A DNA stretch of 64,000 bases. Source: Schistocephalus solidus (lineage: Eukaryota; Platyhelminthes; Cestoda; Diphyllobothriidea; Diphyllobothriidae). A program made the position numbers and the translations under genes. Location of the stretch: positions 1 through 64,000 of the forward strand of contig WEDG01004096.1 of assembly GCA_017591395.1 (NCBI GenBank). The letters are read 5' to 3'. Under the pieces are notes generated by a model. It was not told the DNA's origin. It worked only from the letters and a program-made list of their open reading frames with translations, and searched no databases. Positions 46,614 to 60,234 of the stretch are shown here, one piece after another (the first letter of the stretch is position 1; every line of letters begins with the position of its first letter).

Positions 46614-46718
46614 CTCTAATCACCTACCGTCACCAGAGATCAGTTAGCCCACAGTACACTTTACTTTTCCACTAAAGGCCTTACTTTCTTCGACCGATGG
46701 TGGGGCTACATGGCTGAG
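45525..46718 (+). repeat. Two-copy tandem duplication of about 0.6 kb
   Basis: Unit 1 (45525-46103) and unit 2 (46104-46718) run in parallel from AATAGCTCAACCTTCAT to GGTGGGGCTACATGGCTGA with only scattered differences. The starts are 579 nt apart. The main difference is the TA microsatellite near the end, short in unit 1 and long in unit 2. Short frames in the units are not convincing genes. Confidence 0.9.
46565..46611. repeat. TA microsatellite (about 46 nt) after an AC run
   Basis: An ACAC run leads into an uninterrupted TA/AT repeat. The matching site in unit 1 (about 45984-45997) has only a few TA units, so the tract expanded (or contracted) after the duplication. Confidence 0.9.
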
Positions 46719-46719
46719 A

Positions 46720-49700
46720 TTCTGTATCACAAAGTAAGAAGACAAAATTACAAATTAGCCGCATGTATGGTGTGGCGGCGCAATTTCGGTTAGCCTTTTG
46801 AAATATATTTTGATTTATGATCCCCCAGAGAAATTCAGTACACAGGAAAAGTGTGTGGAGGGCTTACAAAGGAACTGATGAATCTCCAAAAGAGGCAAAA
46901 ATTTCGTCCATCTGAACTTGCAGGTTCATGCAAGTGTATTTTATCAGAGACGAAGTTGGTACGAGCAAGTAAGAAGTATTTGCAGTCTTTTATAACCTAA
47001 TGACAGTAGGCATAGGCTATCTTAACCTGGGTTAGCGGACTCGATATGCCGGCAGTAGATCAACATGACGGTTTGGTAAGGTCTTGTCAGAGCTGGAGGT
47101 TATTGCTTCGAGGTTGTTTGACAAAACTGTTAATCACTTTCGAGATCGTGAAGTTGAAGTCCTGACACATTCTTTGGTTATAATGTCAGTTTATGATTGC
47201 TAAATACCCCTCCCTACAGCATGCTTGTGTTTACATATCCATGCTCCCGACCCTCACTCAATTTACCTCATAGAATTAAAAGGACGACCTATGCAGGCAG
47301 TGTAATAATGAAGACCAGATTGTTTAGCAACTTGCAGTTGGTTTATGACATGCATGTGTTTTAGTTTTCGGTATTTTCAACGCAATGAGTTGCATCACCA
47401 CCTGCTTGCAGCAATTGACTCCAGTGCCTCGAAAGCGTTTGGGGTGGCAATTATCTCGGACTCGACCGGAGAGACCTCGAACTTCAGGGTTCCACGGTGC
47501 CCTAAAAGTTGTCCTCATCTGCCACCAACCGGATGGCAAACTGATGACGTCAGTCTACTGGAAAATCGATTAACACTCTGCAAATGGTAAGTTGCAACAG
47601 CAACCATCCGCCGCAACACAAACAAAACTCTGTACGCCCGCTATACGGACGGGTGCAAACTCGTTGCAGCACGTCAATCGCCAAACGGAACGAAATGAAA
47701 CTCCTCTGAGAGCTCTAAAGAATCAACGGCTATCCGTGAGTGTTCCTTTAACGAAGCTGAATGCAAAAGGGAAGCGAAACAAAGAACCTGGTCAGCCAAA
47801 TCATGGTGGAGCATTCAGTACATGAACAGAGTCTCAGAAGCCGTGATGAGATTCCTAGCGCCACCCAGAATAGAGGTAGCTCACAGGCCTGACTAAACAG
47901 TCCGCTGGCAAGTGACGTGGCCGAAAAAATCTAGACATAAACAAGAGGTATAGTTCGTTGTCCATGAACTGCATTGCAGCTACAGAATGTGCAACTAAGC
48001 CGGGTAACCGACCGACAGCTACAACTGCGAATGTATGAGCAAAAATTAGGCGTGCAACCACTAAACCCAAAGTCAGAGTTAGCAACTTATGCAGTGCAGC
48101 TGGGACACTTTGACGTATTTGAGACTATGGGTCGGGGTGATGAGCAAACAGCGAGACAGATGCAAGGAACCTAGATGTCTACCGACTTGCTCTACAAGCC
48201 GCCACACTAATTTGCCTTTCCCTATCTGGTTATACTGACCTTTTTTTACATGTGGCTGTCACGATGCGGGACAATCGGAGCCGCTAGTTATCCCAGCGGT
48301 CAACGAGGGCAGGGGCGACACAGGTCACGATCAAATGCGAGTTAAATACATCCCCACAGTTGGTATTGACGGACCGCGCATCAAACTAACTGCGCCATAT
48401 AATGAGAACTGTGCGCATGACCTCCCAGTCTTTGAAGATGGATAGGCAAAATAACTACTCAAAACATCAGACTTCAAATAAACATGCCTCTGCTTATTTT
48501 GTATGCCACCTGGGAATTGTATTTTCACTACTGTTAAAGTTCTTACTCTCTTTAAAGTGTTTCAACTCAACTTGGCTCATGCGACGCTGAGTTTCTGGTG
48601 GGCTATTTAATATCTAGGTTGGAGTTTTGGATTTCCTGTATCTTCGCATTTTGACTTCACCAAATGGGATTCGTTTATGAAGACGATGGTAGGAGGGAAA
48701 CGGCCACTCTTCTTCTTTTCTTCTCCCCCGAAAACATAAATGCCAGTGAAATTAGCGTTAATAAATCGTAGAAATTCGCCAACATGCATCGATGTCAGAA
48801 GCAGAAAATGCAGGTTCATGCAGACTGCACGTAATTATCTTCTACCATTTTAGAACCTGTCTCGTGACCGGACCGCAACGTACCGAACTCATCAGAATTT
48901 CCTTGACCCGTAAGAATGTCTCGCAGTTGAATGCAAACTACTTAGAAAAACACAAACAGCCCCACCAATTACACTCTCCTGTCCTTTCTGTCACTGTTTC
49001 ATCTGTCAGCCAAAGTATTAATGCAATGTTCGCTTTTGATATTATTTTATAAAAATTAGCCTTCCCGAAACGTTGTTATGTAGCTTGGCGAAATAAACAG
49101 TCCGGATAAAGGAATACGCACATTTAGGATGCATACCTGGCATAAAAACAGATATAAGGTTTTCAACCAAAATTAATTGAAAATAGAAAGTTCAAAGTTT
49201 CACCAACAGGGGCATATACTTAAGCAGCTGCATTCTGTGTTATCTAGTGGGAAAGGACTGCCAGCAGATTGAAATTGTCAGCGAACGAATGACGCATATT
49301 GCTATCTCCCACACCATAAAGAAGTGTGCAGCATTCACCCATGCGTGGGAGGTAGGGTTTAGTTTAACATCGCTTAGTAATTTGACAATTCTTAAATTTT
49401 CCTTTTTCTCACTGGTGTTCAGAGTTTCTGATCTAGAGGTTATAAACGTTCTCTAAAGCCTCTTTGATAAGGAAACTTTCACTTGGCTGCAAGCGCTGAA
49501 ATAAATCTGCAGAAAATTATAGGTTACGGGGGCGGTATTTAGAAGAACGGGGTAAATTATGTGTGCATTCAGGGCAAAATCGGTTCCCACATTCATATTC
49601 TTTTTGGGTTCGAGTCTAAACAGAAAATGTTTAGGCAAACGCAGGGAATTTCCTGACCAATGAAATATTTACTCATGTTGCCGTCAGAAAAAGATTATTT

Positions 49701-52700
49701 CAAACAACACAGGATTAGGTGATTTGATTCCGTTATGATAGGTCTAAAGAGGTGGCACAAAATTCATAGCATTTAGGAAATATCGCCATCAAAAGCCTCT
49801 GTATGTGCGGAAATGAGACACTACCGGTTTCATCCGTCTTACAAACTAACAAAAGACATCTTCTGTAGTTTCAAGAACAGTTAACTCTCCTACCCTTTTA
49901 AGTCAATTTTGCACGAGCCTCGGAAGACACAGCGCGAACTAAATTAAATAATCAAATTTTGATTTTCTCAGAAGGCTAAAAGAGAAAAAAATAGTATCTC
50001 TATTTAAACATTGGGCTCCAACAGCTGCATACAAAAGTAGCTCCTATTTTTGCCGGTTCATTTTCGTTAAACAAATTGTTGTTACTGCAATGGACACGAA
50101 AATGCCGTGAAATGATTTACTTAGTCGTGGATAGCTGCCCATCCATTGTGCAGCTTCTAGTCAAGAGGTCAATCCTCCCTGCATTTGGAATTCTTGGCCA
50201 AAGTGAAGACAGCTCTGCTATTAAAAAGTGCAACGATCACATTCATGGGAACATTTCAAGTGTACATGCAAAGGCACAGAGAGGTCATATTGAACAATTC
50301 GAACTAACAATAAAATGCCAACAGGTACTCAGGCATGTCATCACAAAATATTTGACAGAAATTCCTCACATCCCTCGCTACGAACTTTCATGGTCGATTT
50401 GAGCCAAACTCTTACCAGAAACCAGGTAGTCGAAAGGCAACCAATAATGGCCACTATGGTGACGAATTTCGAACCAGTGATGGCGACTAGACATTATCCT
50501 CAAAATGTTCTATGGTTGGCAAATTCCAGTATGGGCAAATGTTAGTAAGTCGCCAGTTCGGTACTACAGAGGTTTCTTGACCTTCATAAGAATTTATTGC
50601 GCCCTTCCACAAAACTTGTTGCATAACAGGAGAATACCAAGTTCGATTACTTGCAAGTTTCGGAACGCTGGTATACGAGATTTTTTTAGCATTTTCAGTA
50701 TCTGGACAACTTCTTGTCATAAAGGAGCCGCAGGAGATCCTTTGAACAAGAGAATCGCCGACACATCCTTTTTGCTTCCAACGTTTTGGTCTATAAAACT
50801 AGACAGTAGGTTTTCTGCGGATAGGGTCTGCTAATATTGGAGTCCCATTCATAAAAAGGCTGCACCAACTCTGATGCCGGCTAAGATAGGATACGTCTAT
50901 TTTTTACAGGATAGGAACAAGAATAGGAAGTAAATATAATATCAATGAATTGTGTTTATTGCTCTCGAATTGCCACGTCTATAAGCTTTTGTCTGGAGCT
51001 GCCACATCTTACGCCGAGGAGCACTTTCAAAAGTTCAGCTAAAAATCGACACTTGAATACGCCATCTAGTTCCACGCATTTTTATCACTGTAAAATCCAT
51101 AATAGTTAGTCATTTCGTCATCTTAAAGTTACGGCTGACGAAATGTTAACCAAAATTCTAAGGTGCGTTTACGAATATGAGGTACTACTTAAGTGAGAAT
51201 GTAGCATCGAACACCGTGTGGCATAATCCTATGATGGTTCGAACACGCCGGCCTCTGCCAGCCTCTAAATGCACTCCTTTGCAGCCACCTTAAAGGACAA
51301 TACTCGGTAAGAAAATTATTACTCATGTAGTATACATTTTTTCTAATTATCTAGAAGCCGATATCAATTTAAATATAATTTATAGAAACCATGCTCAGAA
51401 ATCTCATTTCTTGAAATTTTTTAAAAGCTACTTACGTTTTCGTCCTCCGAAAAAGGTTATTTTTGGATTTAAAAAATTTTTGACTATGAGGTTTTATAAG
51501 ACCATAGAATTTTCATTCGAATGACATCGTATCTACCCGTTTAGTAATGCTCCAATGAATAAGAAAACCTAGCACACATCCCTTACACATGTTTAGGTGC
51601 ACTACTTGGTATCTTTTTCCTGTCTTGGAGAAGTGTATGCAAATCATAGTTGGGAAAAATTTTTGCTTAGCGATTGTGTCAGATCATGAAATAAGCTTTT
51701 ACTTATTAAAATGATCACGAAATGGATTTAAAAGTGTGCTTAATGAAAAGTACATGATTATGTGCTGAAAGCAAACGGTTTTTCCTCAAAAAGGCTTAGC
51801 TGGTCGTAGGTTTATGAATTAGGAAATTCCCGTAAACAATTCAGAAAGATAAACAGATCAGTGACCATTACAAGAACGCGCATGAAATTCTGAATGTGTT
51901 ATAAACAAACAGAGACCATCTGGAACTATCTGCTGTGACCACACACAATGCTCGCAGCATAATTGTGAAATGACATATCATGTATGCCAAAGATCTCCAG
52001 AACAAAGTATAAAACATGGTTAAATATTCCTGTTCAAATAATTGAAGCAATTGAGATGCCTTAGGCTGTGAATGAAGGTAATCAGGCCTTCGCACAAACA
52101 AACCCCATTTATAACGGATAGTTCCAAAAACATGCTGGCGAATAATCACTTAACAGTCGTGGCTTAAAGCTTCAGATTTGTAGTGATTTTCCGTCATATC
52201 TCCAATCCTTTTTTTTGTTGAAGACTTTCTAAGAATTCACGTAGAAAAGTTTTAAGACATAGTTATAATTTTAGTTCATCATTTTACAATAGAAAACCCA
52301 CATCCTTTAAGCCGATTATGTTAAAAAATTGCTAACAGTCTACTACCGCGAATATCAGATGGCTTTTTGTAACGGCCCTCTACCGCTCTCAAGTTTCACA
52401 ATCGAGCCAATCGTAAATGAAATGTTACAGCGTGAACCTTATAATGAGCAGGCGCCAAAGTTTAGCGAGGTCAGAAAAGCAGACTTTGAGGACAAAAGAA
52501 GACTGATCCCGCCGCACAAAATTCGACACACTTTAATCTTGAAAATGCAACTTACAGTATTCTTGTAGAAAATATGTGGGATGCCGCGACATTTTGTCTT
52601 TCAGATAGGCACAACCATGGAAACGCGAACTTCCAATGCGAGGACGAGGGGTTAGTCCAAATGAACTAAAAGAAGGCTTGCCTGCGCACAAACGCGTCGT

Positions 52701-55015
52701 TATCACAACAAAGTCAAAGCTTTAAATAAGGCAGAAGTGAACAATCACGTTTATTATCAATTAATTTAGAGAAAGTGTCTAGCTCACGAGGAAGACCGAA
52801 TGATTTTGGAGAAGTAAAAGTTTAAAAAAACAGATGACAGCATTAGAGTCTTCCTGCCTTTGACAATAGACTCCTGTATTTCTAACTCGAACGAGTGAAC
52901 AAATTCAACGCGCTACGATTAATTTTCCTTTCCTTACCCAAATCAATGAACATCCGAAATTTTGAATTACCGGTGAACTTTCCTGGCACTCCACCGTTTT
53001 TATACCTAATTAACTTTTGTTCACGGAAGCTGCTATAAGGGGTAGTTTTGTAGGGAAATGTCAGCCGAAAATTTTCGTAAAAGAAAATGTGGAACAATAC
53101 ATGTCCATCTGAGCTTAAAAAGTGTTTGGTTCAGTAGATTTTCCAACTTAAATCTGCATGCTTAGAAGAATGTCCAGACATTCTTGAATACCGGATAATA
53201 GCCTGAACTTCACTCTCGGCTCTCTGAGCTATGATCACATGCGGTTATTGGCCAGCAGTCTAGGTTAAATATTTGGCAAGCTAGTCAGTTCACTGACGAT
53301 GAGGCGAGAAAGACTCCACCACATCTAATGGCCAGTAGTCAGGAGTCGGTTTGTATGAAATGACATCCTGAAGTTTTGCACTGAATGTAGCGCCGGACAT
53401 TGTTAAAGCAACTGAGGGGATCAAGCTGACCGCTTGTTCTCCTTTATGACCCATATATCTTTCAGAGAAGATGCTGCATGAAATACGAGCACAAGCCTTA
53501 TTGACTAACATTTCTAGATCGAGAGTTCTCATAAATTTACAAAATCCTTTTTGTGGAGGCTCTTTGCTCTCTCAACTTTGACTCGTGACTGACCTTACGG
53601 TTTTCGCAGAAACGAAGGTCATGGGCGAAGCTGACCGAGTTTTTTGCCGACTATATTGTTACATTGCCTGTTTGTAGAAACGTTAAGCAGTAACAGAGGC
53701 TGACCAATAATACTAACGATAATAATATTGTGTTAGTGGGTATGAACGGCACTTCAGAACGGGCAAACAATTATGTGATCGAATTCTTGATGATGTTGTT
53801 CATCCCCTCCACTCTGACATAATTGTCACGCAGTCTTCCTGTCCAGTGTGCCGAAACTTTCGACATATCGCTTGCCATACATCGGCATATCAGCGTTCTT
53901 TATTGCCCTTTCTAGCGTGTAAAGAGACTGAAATACAAAAACTGAGACTGTAACTGTGTTCCCAATAAATATCCATTTTAACCATTTTGATTCTTGCGTA
54001 ATTTTTTTCCCATGGTTTCAGTGAATGGAGCCATTGTGAACCTGACAGTTTTGAATGACAATTTCAAAATAAAGCTTATTTCTCTCTCTCATTACTTGAA
54101 TGGCGTTTGAATCTGGTCTCTCAGTATTGCTGGACGCATTTAATTAATATAGCCTGCTATGGCACGGTCACCACTTTACGTGCGAATACCATTGCCGTTC
54201 ACTCTGTTGTGGGGTTATTATCCCCGAGGCACGTTGGTAGGTTTGGGAAAAGGTGGAAACCATGCATGTATGATGGAACTTGCCTTAACCACCACGCCGC
54301 AAACTTACTCTGCATACTTAAGACATGAATCACGACCGGCTGCGTCCGTGAAGGCTGGCTAAAGTGCAAAGGCTGTGGAAGCGTTAACGAGTGTAGGCGT
54401 ATGCGGGGGTGGCTACCTCTGCCGTTTGCTGGGTGACAGTAAGCTTTAATCAGTCAGCGGCGTAGAATATCAGTCTTAAGGGAGGTCGACCAGTAGAATT
54501 CGTTGCCCTGATCATGAAGTGAGGGCAGTGGAACAGAGAAAAGTGTTTTATGCGGTAAATAAACCGAATAACCATAAATGCTACTTCAAGAATATCCGCT
54601 CCCACTGACTCATCGGTGCTCTTACGTAATAAGTTCGATAGCATCAGGAAAGGCTATTTTCCAGTAGATAGTGCGGTTCAATCTACCATATTAGGGGTAA
54701 ACGGTGGGCAGCGGTCGAGTTCTTAGGTATCGTTGCAGTTTTCAGATGCTATCTACTAAGACAGTTAATTTCTTCTATGAATATTCGCACATGTATGTCA
54801 TAGAGCAGATCTCACCTGAAAATTTACTATCCTCTAGGTTCGCTATAGGCCATCCATAGCAGCTGCACTCGGAAGGTGAACCATCGTCTACCAGGTCTGC
54901 AGGCGAGAAGACAGAATCTTCCCTGACCAGAAGTTCATTGGCCGTAGCGCAGTATCCCCCAGTGACATTATGGCTATAGAAAAGCTAGCCGAGACCTTTG
55001 GTGCACGACAGTTGA
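46720..55015. other. Long non-coding stretch, nothing recognised
   Basis: About 8.3 kb without a supported gene. The longest frames (for example 50076-50402, 108 codons) lack family motifs and overlap others on the opposite strand. An AATAAAGC sequence and a CT run near 54069-54090 could be an old element tail. Very old transposon debris may be present below my detection. Confidence 0.4.
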
Positions 55016-55019
55016 GCAT

Positions 55020-56060
55020 CCCGGCCGTCACGGTCAACTGTGTGGCCCACGGCAGGGCGGGCTCAGAGACGGTGATTTGCGTTAAATAGGGCTATATTGA
55101 TAGGAAACTTGCGCAGCATCTACCTCACTTTCTCCCTCCTCACCAATCTGAGCCCGGTGGTAAGACGTTTTCGAGAGGATTGGGGGGCGAGATCGGGCGC
55201 TGTGGCTGACAAAGCTAAACATTTCGCCTACGCGTGCCACCAGTGGATGATCTGCGCAAAATGAACCATGATGTCACACACAAAACAAGAGGTGGCCCCG
55301 ATACCGACTGTTTGGGAGTGCCACAGAGGCCAAATTATGAAGCAGCCGAGGACCGAGTCATTATGCCAGCTGGAAGTCTTCCAAGTCACGGCTTTTCGCA
55401 CACTGTGCTAGATTCAAGCGTGTTAGATTGTTTATAATGAGCCATATGCACTGAGTGCTGTGGAGACACAACCTTACGACTCAAACTCACTCTCGCATCC
55501 GTCTCCCAGGCACCAGTCTGCTGTCCGAGTCGGTCAACCATCTGTAGCTACGCAGGTGAAGCGTGATGCTGCTTCTAGGCGTGCCACCACCTCCCCCATG
55601 TGCGCAGTCCCAATAACGCCTGCCGTGCCCTGACGTGACCTCTGTTGTGTTTGTCTAGCGCATATACTGTGGGTCCTGTGGTAGAGACACAGAGGACAGT
55701 TCGGCCGTGGTTTCCGACAGTGTCCCCCGTGTGCTCCAATGTAAAATGGACGCAAGTACTGTGACTTGCGCGTTAATTAGTGCACAGTGCTAGTAGATCT
55801 GCGTTGCAGCTACCGCACTCCCTCCTTCTTAACTCACCTGGACCCGATGTCAAGACAGAGTAAAGAAAACCGGCTGCGGGATCGGACGCAGTTGGCGGTC
55901 ACAGCGAGAGTCTGTACTTAGGCATTTCACCACCATCCACATGTGTGACAGTTGTTGTGGGTGCGCTTTCCCGATAATGTCGGTCGTGCACCGATCTGTT
56001 CCCCCCTGTTGGTTCGTTGTGGGACCGTGACTCGCATAACTCAGAAATGGAACTGGAGTG
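55020..56060 (+). repeat. R1 repeats in tandem, about one and a half units
   Basis: A first unit runs from GGTCAACTGTGTGGCCCACG and GACGGTGATTTGCG through GAAGTCTTCCAAGTCACGGC to AGATTGTTTATAATGAGCC. A linking part has GTCCGAGTCGGTCAACC and GGCGTGCCACCACC. A second unit starts at about 55695 with CAGTTCGGCCGTGG and includes TGTGACTTGCGCGTTAATTA and ACCCGATGTCAAGACAGAG. The two GTGAC/GTGATTTGCG landmarks are about 690 nt apart, which suggests the full R1 unit length. Confidence 0.65.
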
Positions 56061-56064
56061 TCTG

Positions 56065-57265
56065 GTACATTAAGACTGGGGCATCCAGTATCAAATGCTA
56101 TGGCTCTAAACACTAAAACGGAAATGTGTATAGATTGTTTAAGAATAAGTTAATATAAGCTTATATGGATGCTCCGGAAAGATCTTTCTATGGAAGAAGG
56201 TCTGCATGTTTGCGAGCATTTAAAAGAGGCGAAAATAAATACACCGTCAGCTATTGTTCACTAAACGCTGCGCAGTATTGAGGGCCGAGCCATTTTCTAA
56301 AGGAATCGACGTGCGGATTCATCTAGTTAATGCTTAATTTCTCTTTGTCTGTCTGTACCTGTCATTTCATCGCTTTCAAGTCACAGCCCCCTATCGTAAC
56401 ACAATCACTTGCAAATCGGAATCATCGCTGAAGTTAAGGGCAGGCTTGACAACAGCACCAAGTTAATTATATTTTTCAACATAATTTTAAACAATTTGAT
56501 TGATGTTTTTCTAAATTACAGACCAAATCTAGAAAAATGCTGACAGAGGAAAATCAACGCTTTCTCTGCAGTATACGATAATTTTAACCGGAAAGCTTTG
56601 CAATTATCATGCCACCTGTATCCTTTTTCGTTTCCAGTACAGTTTGTTCCATACATGCATTTCACATTGCTCTTAAGTTTTCGTGATCATGGAAAATGAT
56701 GACCTAGTGTCAGTCGGAGAAATTTTCCCGAAATCGGACCAGAAAGGTTTACAAGTATACTATTGTTTCAAACCTAGATACTTGATGACCAGTGGATTGA
56801 AAATAAGGTCGAGACGACCACCAAGACAAGCAGTTCGTCAAGTCTTGCATGCGCTCTAATCGAAAATAATTGTCAAGTGAACATCAGGAGTGGAGAACTC
56901 TAGAGTTTTATTTACTGAAGTCTTTCGATATTTCGTTGCACACGTGTTTACATGGTTAGGGTTAAGTCCTCACGGAAAGCAACAGGAGTACAAATAGCCA
57001 AATAATTATTTCAACCAACATGGTCAACAGTAATTTTAAATAACACCAATGATTTCATTTTTTTCGAAAACTGACGTAGAGGGATAGGTACAGTGGGAAA
57101 GGTGGTCTGAACATCTTTGGCATAGAAATAAGCAGTGCAAATGCAAACCTATATCTCGCATAAGCCTCTTTTTTACACGAAAAAATTCTGATTGAGACAG
57201 AGGTCCTGACCGTTTGCTCTTAAAGATTTGCGTGCGGACTGTCCTGACCGGCGTTTCATTTTCTT
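56065..57265. other. Non-coding DNA, nothing recognised
   Basis: AT-rich sequence without supported genes or repeats. The last 20 nt form a good polypyrimidine tract before the AG at 57270-57271 described with the next feature. Confidence 0.35.
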
Positions 57266-57271
57266 CGGTAG

Positions 57272-57484
57272 GTGGAACTCCAATACAAAAAATCACTTAC
57301 TCATGTGAACGACGCTTACACGACACTTGGCTCTACATATTGGGGCCTTTACGATCCGAGATCTGGGGTAACGGGAGGGGGAGAACCAGATGCCTTTGAA
57401 GAGGCCTTTTATGGGGCAGGTCGCCTGCGCCGGCACAGACTCACCACCCAACCAGAATCGAGACAGACGGTGGTTTGCGGGTAG
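57272..57484 (+). CDS. Possible orphan terminal exon, product unknown
   Basis: A splice-acceptor-like tract (TTTCATTTTCTTCGGTAG) is followed by 70 codons to a TAG. The first 45 or so read like ordinary protein: QYKKSLTHVNDAYTTLGSTY, then WGLYDPRSGVTGGGEPDAF. The rest is Arg- and Thr-rich and runs into a GC-rich tract. I do not recognise the family, and no partner exon is evident upstream in the window. It could be a chance frame or part of a repeat. Confidence 0.25.
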   Translation: MELQYKKSLTHVNDAYTTLGSTYWGLYDPRSGVTGGGEPDAFEEAFYGAGRLRRHRLTTQPESRQTVVCG

Positions 57485-57537
57485 GGGTTGATGATGTCCA
57501 CCGCTCTCTGCATCGGCCTTCGCCAGCGGGCGTCACG

Positions 57538-57564
57538 CCCCCTCCCCCCACGCACCCCCTCCCC
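57538..57564 (-). other. Predicted G-quadruplex tract
   Basis: Four C runs of 5, 6, 5 and 4 on the plus strand, separated by 1, 5 and 1 bases, give a minus strand that meets the usual G-quadruplex pattern with short loops. It lies in a locally very GC-rich island (57480-57670). Confidence 0.6.
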
Positions 57565-57599
57565 ACACGCGACCCCTCCCACCACGCGCCCCCCGAATC

Positions 57600-60165
57600 G
57601 ACGTCGTGGCCGCAGATCAAATTGTTACCATCACCGGTGGGCCGCATGGTCGCGACCCCAGGACACGTGACGTCCGTACTTCATGCACATCGGACACAGA
57701 CGAACAAACGCCTCAACACGTGCTGCGCTCATTTTGCTATTCCACCAGAGGCATCGAACACGTGGGATTGCCGGCTGCAACAAAGTATGATAATAATCCG
57801 CGCCGAAACGAGTCGTAAGGTTGGATTCGAGTCCGAGGTATGGTAGGATCAGGTGATCCTAAACTGTCTTTGCTCACCAAATGCGCAATGTGAAAGAGCT
57901 TACGTGTTTGTGTCACCAGGTAGAACCTCTCTTTGCAGGGAAGCCCTTCAAGAGTGAGAAGCACATTGAGGGGTAACCGACAAAAACTACAAATAAATTC
58001 AGTAAAAGCATTTATTGGCACACAGAACTAGTGCACCGTAAAAATGATGAGCACGGTGCAACGTCCTGATACACAGATGGCAACCACGGTGTGATTTAGA
58101 AAAAAATAAAACCCTAGAATGGAAGATCATGCAACGTCTCCTACTATCATTTTCAAAGCAGGAAAAAGCTTGAACGGAAAATTCGCCAGACGTACGGCTT
58201 ATTGCACAGGGCTACTGCACGTGGGCACGTCTCACTGCATGGTTTAATACCGTGCGTTTCTTCAGACCCACCAGTCCACATTTTAATGTCGGCGGACCGA
58301 GACAAACTGATCAAAATAAAAAAGCCCTAAATATATTTTATGAATTGATCTTTCATAACAGCCATGCCCTTCAAGGAAATGAACTCTCAATACCTTTGTT
58401 ATCAGTGCTGCATATCGCTGGCCACATCCTCCTCACGGTATAAGGCCTCACATAAGCATGCTTATGTTTTCAGGACTATAGGTAAGAGTACCACCTACAT
58501 AAATGCCGTTCGTGCGAATAAAACCATGTCGATATGTAATTTTTTTTCAATCTGAGTTTTATTTCATGAACCGATTTTTGAAACTGTATATAGGGTTGCC
58601 TCATCCGTGCCTTAATTGCGCTGATTCTCCTTGTGTGTTAACAAAACGGCCAATCACCGATGCTCTCCGGTGTGGTACAATTTGTTTGTAAGACCGCGAT
58701 AGTCGTTATATTTCAACCCCAGCTTTCCACACTTATTGTTGGAACACAGGCTTCTTCTTATTTGTTCTCACTATAGGGGCCCAGGAACTATTCTGGAAAT
58801 ATCAATACACGTTCTTACATAGGAACCCACCTTTAGATGTTGGAAATGGAACAGAGCTCACATCAGCTCCTTCTGCACTCTACCGTGCAGTACACCAGTA
58901 AATGAGGAGTAGCGAAAGACGAAGCCCGAACATATTGTTTAGCTACAGGCTGGAAATATCCCAAGGGGTTGATATGCTTTTGAGTACTACCGATTGCTAC
59001 TAAACAAGTAAAATCCGGAAGTAGTTTACTTCGCAGCTCTACAGATCTCCCAGGTGATCACATTTCACTATTACCAACGTAATTTATGCTGAGTGTCTGA
59101 CAGTCCACCTCCCCACTGCGTGTATGATCAAATACGGCAGATGACCATTTATATGGTCGAGATATGGTACCATCACTCCCTCGCTGTTTTAGGCTTCAGA
59201 ATTACGCTGAATGATGCTGTTGCTTATCAGGAAAGCAAAAGTTGTCGTTCCTCATTGTGCGTGTTCATATTCATTACTAAAACGCGAGGAAACTGCCAGT
59301 TTCTGTTGGAGTAAGCTCAATATGTCTTTGTGAAGGGTTCATCCTCATTAACCTATGTCAGAACTTCTTTTAGTTTATCAATTACAGATTAAGTAGACAC
59401 TTCTACCCATAGCCGTCAAACAGTGCATTTAAGCGATGGGATTGATGGGTATAAACAGCATACCAACGCCCATGTTCGCATAACCTCATCCATTTGAGCA
59501 AGACTTACAAAGAGAACCCACAGTGTAATTAGTAGGTAGTAGAATATTGTTACTAATGGAAGACCATTGGAAGTCGGATGCAGCAGGATTACTCCGTCTT
59601 GACTTACTGTTTTGAACTATCATTGTCGCCATAAACACTAGCACGAGGTCAAGCCATTAAAGGTAATTTTTTTTGAGTAATCGAGGCAAATGCCAATCAA
59701 GGCTCCTTCAGGATGAACAAAAATTTGCCCACATTTTAGACAGGTTTTTGATTAATTGTTTTAAAGCATGCCTTTATGATTCTTAAACCCCAAGTTGTGA
59801 TTGCAAGTCGCAGTAATAGACACCTTAGGGCTCAGTTCCCCAAAATTTCTCACAACCAGATTTTGGAGTGCTTCTAGTGGAGAAGATGCATGCGAAAGGA
59901 ATACCGACGAAGAAGATGGAGACTGGACAGTCGGTTCTGGCTTACAAGCTGATACAAGCGAGCAATTTCTGTGTGACCTGCAGTTGAAATTTCCGTCAAT
60001 TACATGTTATATCCAATGTTCTACCAGTGAACCACGAGCTCAGTGCTTTGAAATTCGCAAAATCAAATATTTTGGAAGTGATGCCTAACCCATCAACTCA
60101 TAAAGGAAACGGGCTCGTAATAAAGACAAAATTTCTTGCAGGCCGTCTCAGGACAAAAAATAATG
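57600..60165. other. Non-coding DNA, nothing recognised
   Basis: No supported gene. A frame at 59801-60088 is acidic in the middle and unremarkable. The short phrase ACCACGAGCTC near 60030 resembles a SINE 5' end but is too short to call. Confidence 0.35.
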
Positions 60166-60169
60166 ATAA

Positions 60170-60232
60170 AGGAGACTGAAATGACCCGGGCTTATTTGTT
60201 AGCTGCCCGTCAGCCCGAAATGTCCCAGTGAA
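60170..60232 (-). mobile_element. SINE 3'-body fragment (copy 4)
   Basis: GGAGACTGAAATGACCC, then TTAGCTGCCCGTCAGCC, align with the body of the SINE at 44825-44980 (GGAGACTGGAATGGCC, then TTAGTCGCCATCAGCC). The tRNA head is not present in alignable form. Confidence 0.4.
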
Positions 60233-60234
60233 TG

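Noticed and set aside
50076..50402. A 108-codon plus-strand frame in the long featureless stretch.
   Set aside because: No recognisable motif, no splice context, and length is within chance for AT-moderate DNA of this size.
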